The notes under the pieces: model-generated
Told to the model about the DNA's origin: nothing
Databases searched by the model: none
What the model saw: the letters and a program-made list of their open reading frames with translations, nothing else
Origin: Synergistaceae bacterium UBA4088
GTDB lineage: Bacteria; Synergistota; Synergistia; Synergistales; Thermovirgaceae
Assembly (NCBI GenBank): GCA_002382605.1
Contig: DFYG01000075.1
Coordinates: forward strand, 17,603 to 26,485
Reading direction: 5' to 3'
DNA: 8,883 nt
Shown: positions 5,979 to 8,883 of the stretch, piece by piece
How positions within the stretch are numbered: the stretch's first letter is position 1
How the letters are laid out: the number at the start of each line of letters is the position of its first letter
Position numbers and translations under genes: made by a program

Positions 5979-6362
5979 ATGCAGACATCAATTACCCTGT
6001 ATGAACTGGGGATCTTTATGGTTTTTGTTTTGGTTTTAGTGATTGGCGGATACGCCTTTGTGACATTGAGGAACGTCAACGGTTTCATCAAAGAGGCCAA
6101 AACAATGGTTCAGATAAATAAGGATAGTTTTAACAAGATCATCCTCAACATTGATAAAATTTCGGAAAATACCGCAATGATCAGCGGCGAGTTGGGGAAA
6201 AGCGTTGGTGAGCTGAGTGAGGCCATTAAAACCGTCTCTCGCGAAACCACCGATACTGTTTTGACGATCAACGAGACTGCGGACTATGTGGCAAAATATG
6301 CCATAGTGATAGGTGAGATCGCAAAAACTGTTATCAGCATGTTTTCATCGGAGAAGAAGTGA
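5979..6362 (+). CDS. DUF948-like membrane protein (YtxG-type)
   Basis: A 127-residue protein with one N-terminal transmembrane helix (about residues 9-30) followed by a long polar helix with heptad-like spacing and many Thr, Ser, Glu and Lys, ending in a Lys-rich tail (SSEKK). This matches the DUF948/YtxG architecture, and YtxG- and YtxH-type genes are often neighbours, as here. The gene lies 50 bases after the YtxH-like gene, with AAAGGAG (5966-5972) 6 bases before the ATG. It is more A+T-rich than the flanking metabolic genes: three 60-base rows counted by hand (starting 6001, 6121 and 6181) give 40, 32 and 55% GC, against 55% for a row in the racemase gene. No enzymatic motif is visible; the likely role is structural or scaffold-like at the inner membrane. 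The family call rests on architecture and neighbourhood more than on a diagnostic motif. Confidence 0.65.
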   Translation: MQTSITLYELGIFMVFVLVLVIGGYAFVTLRNVNGFIKEAKTMVQINKDSFNKIILNIDKISENTAMISGELGKSVGELSEAIKTVSRETTDTVLTINETADYVAKYAIVIGEIAKTVISMFSSEKK

Positions 6363-6427
6363 GGCTCGTCACCAGTCGATTGTCCAAGGACGACATGCCG
6401 GGAAATCCCTGAAAATGTACCAGTAGT

Positions 6428-6449
6428 CTGCATTGGAATGCAGTCTTTC
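6428..6449 (+). terminator. Possible terminator hairpin between convergent units
   Basis: CTGCATT (6428-6434) pairs perfectly with AATGCAG (6437-6443), but with only GG between the arms the real loop must open one or two pairs. The pyrimidine tract TCTTTC follows. It lies 66 bases after the DUF948-like stop and reaches the stop codon of the minus-strand remnant. The weak T-tract lowers confidence. Confidence 0.4.
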
Positions 6450-6666
6450 AGGAAAGGACCAGCAGCTCTTTCCGTTCGGCCTCCGGGCTCAGGGTGCTAA
6501 CGGGTTCCTCGATTTCTTCCAGGTGCGCGTGCAGTTCTTTTGCCGCAAGGGACGGTGCGCCGTAGACAGTGAAGAGGGCGCGGGATGTTCCCGCAGTGAT
6601 GGAGCTGCGGTCATCGGGACCGTAGAGTACGCTGGAGAGGATGCTTTTCCGGTCCGAGAGGAACAT
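6448..6666 (-). pseudogene. C-terminal remnant of a B3/4-domain-like protein
   Basis: A minus-strand reading frame whose 72 residues look like real protein. ILSSVLYGPDDRSSITAGT followed by RALFTVYGAPS and ELHAHLEEI resembles, from memory, the C-terminal part of bacterial B3/4-domain proteins (relatives of the phenylalanyl-tRNA synthetase beta editing region, about 220-240 residues), where xISSVIYGPDxRTRITPxT, RVLFTVYAPPG and VRAHLEDI are typical. The protein-like frame continues upstream of the ATG (LTPGD and preceding residues) until an in-frame TGA at 6727-6729, just inside the end of the racemase gene. No start with a proper ribosome binding site exists: the nearest, AAGGAG at 6693-6688, is 21 bases from the ATG. 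The N-terminal two thirds of the family are missing, so it is called a fragment left by deletion. A small functional protein is possible but less likely. Confidence 0.5.
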
Positions 6667-6703
6667 GTCACCAGGGGTGAGTTTTCGCTCCTTTCCCGAA
6701 GTT

Positions 6704-7402
6704 TTACCCCTCGTCCAGGGCCAGATTCACCGCCGTCCGGGCGTGCAGTTCAAGCGAGTCGAACACTGTCAGGGGCGTGTTCTCCTGCTTCACCAGCATG
6801 GGTATCTCCGTGCAGCCGAGGATGATGCCTTCGGCTCCGCTGCCCGCCAGTTTGTCCATTATCTTCAGGTAAAGGGTCCTCGAAGCGTCGATGACCTTTC
6901 CCTGGCAGAGTTCGTCGAAGATCACCCGGTCTATCGTTTTCCGGTCGTTTTCATCGGGGATCAGCACGGTCAGGCCCCAGTTTTTTTCAAGGCGTCCGCG
7001 GACATAATCGGCTTCCATAAGTTTTCTGGTTCCCAGAAGCCCAACGGTCTTGAGTCCTTTCTCCTTGATGGCCTTTCCGACCGCGTCGGCAATGTGAAGG
7101 ACGGGGATCCCGGTCAGGGTTTCCACGTCTTTCGCAAAGGCGTGTGTCGTGTTCGAGCAGATCAGTATGAGATCGGCCCCGGTTCCCTTCAGTCTTTCGG
7201 CACAGTGAAGGACATGTTTCCGGTAAGTTTCATTGTCCCCGGTCCTTATGGCCTCCGCTACCGGTGCGAAGTTCAGGGAACTCATCACGCACTCGGAAGA
7301 GTAAAGCCCCCCAAGCCGTTCCTTCGTCATTTCGTTTATCAGCCTGTAGTACTCGGCGCTCGATTCCCAGCTCACTCCGCCAATAAGTCCGATCGTCTTC
7401 AT
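6704..7402 (-). CDS. Aspartate/glutamate racemase family protein
   Basis: A 232-residue PLP-independent racemase of the Asp/Glu/hydantoin racemase family, using two cysteines to remove and return the alpha proton of an acidic amino acid or similar substrate. The first catalytic Cys is Cys82 in ICSNTTH and the second is Cys197 in LGCTEIPML; both are present. The N-terminal GLIGGVSWESS (residues 5-15) and the length match aspartate racemase. GGAGG (7415-7411) lies 8 bases before ATG 7402. The gene follows the PhzF-like gene by 18 bases on the same strand, so the two form an operon. Related members act as aspartate, glutamate or broad-specificity amino acid racemases; the motifs favour the aspartate racemase branch but do not fix the substrate. 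Confidence 0.93.
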   Translation of the reverse strand: MKTIGLIGGVSWESSAEYYRLINEMTKERLGGLYSSECVMSSLNFAPVAEAIRTGDNETYRKHVLHCAERLKGTGADLILICSNTTHAFAKDVETLTGIPVLHIADAVGKAIKEKGLKTVGLLGTRKLMEADYVRGRLEKNWGLTVLIPDENDRKTIDRVIFDELCQGKVIDASRTLYLKIMDKLAGSGAEGIILGCTEIPMLVKQENTPLTVFDSLELHARTAVNLALDEG

Positions 7403-7420
7403 TATCCTGCCCTCCCCAAT

Positions 7421-8311
7421 CTAAAATCGCATTTTGCCTTCAAGGATTGTCACGGCGGAGCCGCCCACCCTGACCAGTGATACATCTCCGCCCTCGCGGA
7501 GCAGGGATACGAAGACCCGTCCCGGGCGATGGACCTCGTAGCCAGCCTCGCTCACAAGATCCGTTTCTTTTTCGAATTCCACCAGTCCGTGGTGTCCGAT
7601 GAAGGCTCCGGCGCAGCCGTTTCCCGTGCCGCAGACTGGGTCCTCGTTGATGCCCACGAACGGGGCGAAGGCACGCATGTGAAGGCTGTTTCCGGGGTCC
7701 AGGGTCTGAAGGCAGAAAGGGATCATTCCGACAAGGCCGTGACGTTCGCTGAAATCACTCATTGCCGTGAAATCCGGCTTCAGATTCTGGATCGTCTCCA
7801 GATGCTTCAGACCGACAACGAACCACCAGATGCCTGTTGAGACCTTGAGCGAGGCTGTATCGAGAAGTTCGCTTTCATCGATCCGCAGAAGCCCGGCGAT
7901 CTCGCCTCTCGATGCACCGATATCCTCGAAGCGCGGTTTCGCCTGGGTCATCATGAAGACGGGCTGTCCATTGACGAAGGACCGTTCCACCTCGAGAACC
8001 CCTGCCTTCGTCTCCTGCGTGAACACCGAACGTCCGGAGTCCAGCCGCCCCTCCTCGTGGAGCGCATGAAAGCTGCCGACGGTGGCGTGGCCGCAGAGAT
8101 CCACCTCGGAACCGGGGGTGAAGAAACGCACCTTGAAATCCGCCTTGTCGGAGGGAGTCACAAAAGCCGTCTCGCTCAGGTTCATCTCTCGCGCGATCAG
8201 TTGCATCTGCTCTTCGTTGAGTGAATCCGCTTTTGTCACTACTCCGGCCGGGTTCCCGCCGAAGGGCATGTCGGTGAACGCGTCCACCTGCTTGATCTGG
8301 ATAGTTTCCAT
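7421..8311 (-). CDS. PhzF family isomerase/epimerase-like protein
   Basis: A 296-residue protein with the full PhzF fold, two similar halves related to diaminopimelate epimerase. Family marks are the N-terminal QVDAFTDMPFGGNPAGVV (8-25), LSETAFV with Glu47 aligned to the catalytic Glu45 of PhzF, GSEVDLCGHAT (68-77), and DPVCGTGNG (224-232) in the second half. Cys73 and Cys227 fall near the epimerase-like active-site loops, but in PhzF itself the Glu is catalytic. PhzF isomerises a dihydroanthranilate in phenazine synthesis; most homologues, like this one with no phenazine genes nearby, have unknown substrates. AGGAGG precedes ATG 8311 by 8 bases. The stop TAG lies 18 bases before the racemase start, suggesting joint action on an amino-acid-like compound. 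Confidence 0.94.
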   Translation of the reverse strand: METIQIKQVDAFTDMPFGGNPAGVVTKADSLNEEQMQLIAREMNLSETAFVTPSDKADFKVRFFTPGSEVDLCGHATVGSFHALHEEGRLDSGRSVFTQETKAGVLEVERSFVNGQPVFMMTQAKPRFEDIGASRGEIAGLLRIDESELLDTASLKVSTGIWWFVVGLKHLETIQNLKPDFTAMSDFSERHGLVGMIPFCLQTLDPGNSLHMRAFAPFVGINEDPVCGTGNGCAGAFIGHHGLVEFEKETDLVSEAGYEVHRPGRVFVSLLREGGDVSLVRVGGSAVTILEGKMRF

Positions 8312-8350
8312 GCATCATTCCTCCTGTTCATACTATGTGACCTTCGTCTT

Positions 8351-8366
8351 ATTGGATGAGTCCAAT
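8351..8366. promoter_or_regulatory. Inverted repeat at the expected start of PhzF-operon transcription
   Basis: ATTGGA (8351-8356) and TCCAAT (8361-8366) flank TGAG. It sits 40 bases before the PhzF-like start codon and just downstream of a candidate minus-strand promoter (TTTTCA at 8398-8393, 16-bp spacer, TAAAAT at 8376-8371). That position suits a repressor operator or a short leader hairpin. Confidence 0.4.
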
Positions 8367-8370
8367 ATGG

Positions 8371-8398
8371 ATTTTACAGGGTATTTGCCGGATGAAAA
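8371..8398 (-). promoter_or_regulatory. Candidate promoter for the PhzF-racemase operon
   Basis: Minus strand: TTTTCA (4 of 6 to the -35 consensus), a 16-bp spacer, then TAAAAT (5 of 6 to -10). Transcription would begin near 8364, about 50 bases before the PhzF-like start. It is flanked on both sides by TTGGATG-type inverted repeats. Confidence 0.35.
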
Positions 8399-8405
8399 CA
8401 GCCAA

Positions 8406-8429
8406 TTGGATGGCAAAAGATCCATCCAA
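8406..8429. promoter_or_regulatory. Inverted repeat TTGGATGG-N8-CCATCCAA
   Basis: Perfect 8-bp arms at 8406-8413 and 8422-8429 separated by 8 bases. The left arm in context (ATTGGATGG) repeats the left arm of the 8351-8366 site (ATTGGATGA), and the right arm read on the minus strand is TTTGGATGG. It lies directly upstream of the candidate -35 box of the PhzF operon, so it may be a second site for the same regulator. Confidence 0.4.
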
Positions 8430-8472
8430 AGGTTGGAAACAAGCCCTGACCCGGGGGACTGACCCCAAGGGA

Positions 8473-8596
8473 CTGTCATCCCGACCGAAATGGAGGGATC
8501 TGTCCTGTAATTTGAACCAGAAACAGATCCTTACCCTTCATCCGCAATTGTGCGGGTCCGGGTACTTCTGCCTCCCGTTGGTTGTCAGAATGACAG
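8473..8596. repeat. 124-bp non-coding element with terminal inverted repeats
   Basis: The outer arms CTGTCATCCCGAC (8473-8485) and GTCAGAATGACAG (8584-8596) pair at 11 of 13 positions. Inner arms GGATCTGT (8496-8503) and ACAGATCC (8523-8530) pair perfectly, and a small hairpin CCGCA-ATTG-TGCGG occupies 8542-8555. The left side (TGTCATCCCGACCGAAATGG) resembles a class of dispersed repeats I recall from many bacterial genomes. It has no coding content. Just upstream, GGGACTG occurs twice (8455-8461 and 8469-8475) at 14-bp spacing, the second copy overlapping the left arm. It is probably a mobile or once-mobile palindromic element. Confidence 0.6.
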
Positions 8597-8603
8597 ACTT
8601 TTC

Positions 8604-8617
8604 GAATCACGAATCAC
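8604..8617. repeat. Two 7-bp units GAATCAC
   Basis: GAATCAC occurs twice in tandem, 7 bases after the palindromic element. It resembles the GATTCAC/GTGAATC arrays at 2758-2785 and 3081-3115 in period and composition but differs in the AT order, so it is a related variant rather than the same unit. Confidence 0.55.
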
Positions 8618-8639
8618 GGTCTTCTTATGCCCTGTCTCC

Positions 8640-8668
8640 TTGACTCATCTCCCTGTTGCCCTGACAAT
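8640..8668 (+). promoter_or_regulatory. Candidate promoter for the terminal radical SAM gene
   Basis: TTGACT (8640-8645, 5 of 6 to -35), a 17-bp spacer, then GACAAT (8663-8668, 4 of 6 to -10). Transcription would start about 50 bases before the ATG at 8725. The -10 hexamer lies within the left arm of the dyad at 8659-8687. Confidence 0.4.
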
Positions 8669-8687
8669 AGAGTGTATATTGTCAGGG
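8659..8687. promoter_or_regulatory. Perfect 10-bp dyad, likely repressor operator
   Basis: CCCTGACAAT (8659-8668) and ATTGTCAGGG (8678-8687) are exact reverse complements separated by 9 bases. Arm centres are 19 bp apart, near two helical turns, as expected for a dimeric regulator. It covers the candidate -10 box and start point, so binding would block transcription of the radical SAM gene. As RNA it would be a leader hairpin, but no U-tract follows, so it is not an intrinsic terminator. Confidence 0.55.
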
Positions 8688-8724
8688 ATGGAGTTTGTTC
8701 TTCGAAGGCTCCCGGGGGGGAAGC

Positions 8725-8883
8725 ATGACAGGAACAGATAGCGCAATTCTGGATCTGGATGACAGCCGCATTGTCATTCCTAAGGACAGAAGGCTGCGGA
8801 AGGGATATCTTGAGTACAGTTCGAGATGCAACCTGAACTGCCCCATGTGCTTCCGCGAATCCTGGACCGAGCCTCAGGGCGAC
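8725..8883 (+). CDS. Radical SAM protein, 3' end outside window
   Basis: The first 53 residues of a radical SAM enzyme. CNLNCPMC supplies Cys35, Cys39 and Cys42 (CX3CX2C) for the [4Fe-4S] cluster that cleaves S-adenosylmethionine, preceded by the barrel strand KGYLEYSSR and followed by FRESWTEPQGD. The RCNLNCPMCFRESWTEP region resembles, from memory, radical SAM/SPASM maturases including those accompanying tungsten-dependent aldehyde ferredoxin oxidoreductase-like enzymes (CNLxCxxCxRxxWDEP), but SPASM cysteines would lie beyond the window. ATG 8725 is preceded by a G-rich run and GGGGGAAG, a weak ribosome binding site. The frame is open upstream only to a TAG at 8668-8670, and an in-frame TTG at 8695 has no usable site, so ATG is preferred. 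A candidate promoter and dyad lie just upstream. Confidence 0.85.
   Translation, partial: MTGTDSAILDLDDSRIVIPKDRRLRKGYLEYSSRCNLNCPMCFRESWTEPQGD

Noticed and set aside
6641..7480. A 279-codon open frame on the plus strand over the racemase gene
   Set aside because: It is antisense to a gene with both catalytic cysteines intact, spans the racemase-PhzF junction and has no ribosome binding site or family motif.
7875..8318. A 147-codon minus-strand frame overlapping the PhzF-like gene in another frame
   Set aside because: It is Arg-rich with no motifs, and shares its upstream ribosome binding site with the correct PhzF start.
8550..8741. A 63-codon plus-strand frame crossing the palindromic element, the dyad and the start of the radical SAM gene
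   Set aside because: It runs through repeats and regulatory sequence in a different frame from the radical SAM gene and has no protein-like motif.

Overview
The window is bacterial chromosomal DNA, gene-dense and moderately GC-rich, with strong AGGAGG-type ribosome binding sites and frequent GTG or TTG starts. The content (TRAP-transport solute receptor, YtcJ-type amidohydrolase, LysE exporter, PhzF and aspartate-racemase-like enzymes, two radical SAM proteins, bacterial acyl-ACP thioesterase) suits an amino-acid-using anaerobe, for example a member of the Synergistota. That placement is a guess from general resemblance, and no rRNA or other marker gene is present to test it. No tRNA, rRNA, CRISPR array, transposase or phage gene was seen.

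Layout. 1-757: the 3' two thirds of a TRAP transporter periplasmic receptor, closed by a strong intrinsic terminator. 815-2752: a metal-dependent amidohydrolase followed 21 bases later by a small cupin, probably one transcript. 2753-3141: a non-coding stretch built from 7-bp tandem units in opposite orientations around nested inverted repeats. 3142-3744: a LysE/RhtB exporter. 3798-5340 (minus strand): a short COG0731-like radical SAM protein, then an acyl-ACP thioesterase. 5533-6362 (plus): a YtxH-like and a DUF948-like membrane-anchored helical protein, visibly richer in A+T than the neighbours. 6448-8311 (minus): a PhzF isomerase/epimerase-like protein, an Asp/Glu racemase-like protein 18 bases further on, and the C-terminal remnant of what looks like a B3/4-domain protein. 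8312-8724: a regulatory and repeat-rich gap with TTGGATG inverted repeats, a 124-bp element with terminal inverted repeats, another 7-bp repeat pair, and a perfect 10-bp dyad over a candidate promoter. 8725-8883: the first 53 codons of a radical SAM protein that runs off the window.

How the genes fit together. The left side looks like uptake and hydrolysis of a small organic substrate (TRAP receptor, amidohydrolase, cupin) next to an amino-acid-type exporter; the substrate cannot be read from sequence. The PhzF-racemase pair suggests amino acid isomer metabolism. The YtxH/DUF948 pair is an envelope or stress-associated module of unknown function. I do not see a clear new multi-gene system. 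The most unusual material is non-coding: the nested 7-bp repeat element at 2758-3115 and the paired operator-like dyads at 8351-8429 and 8659-8687.
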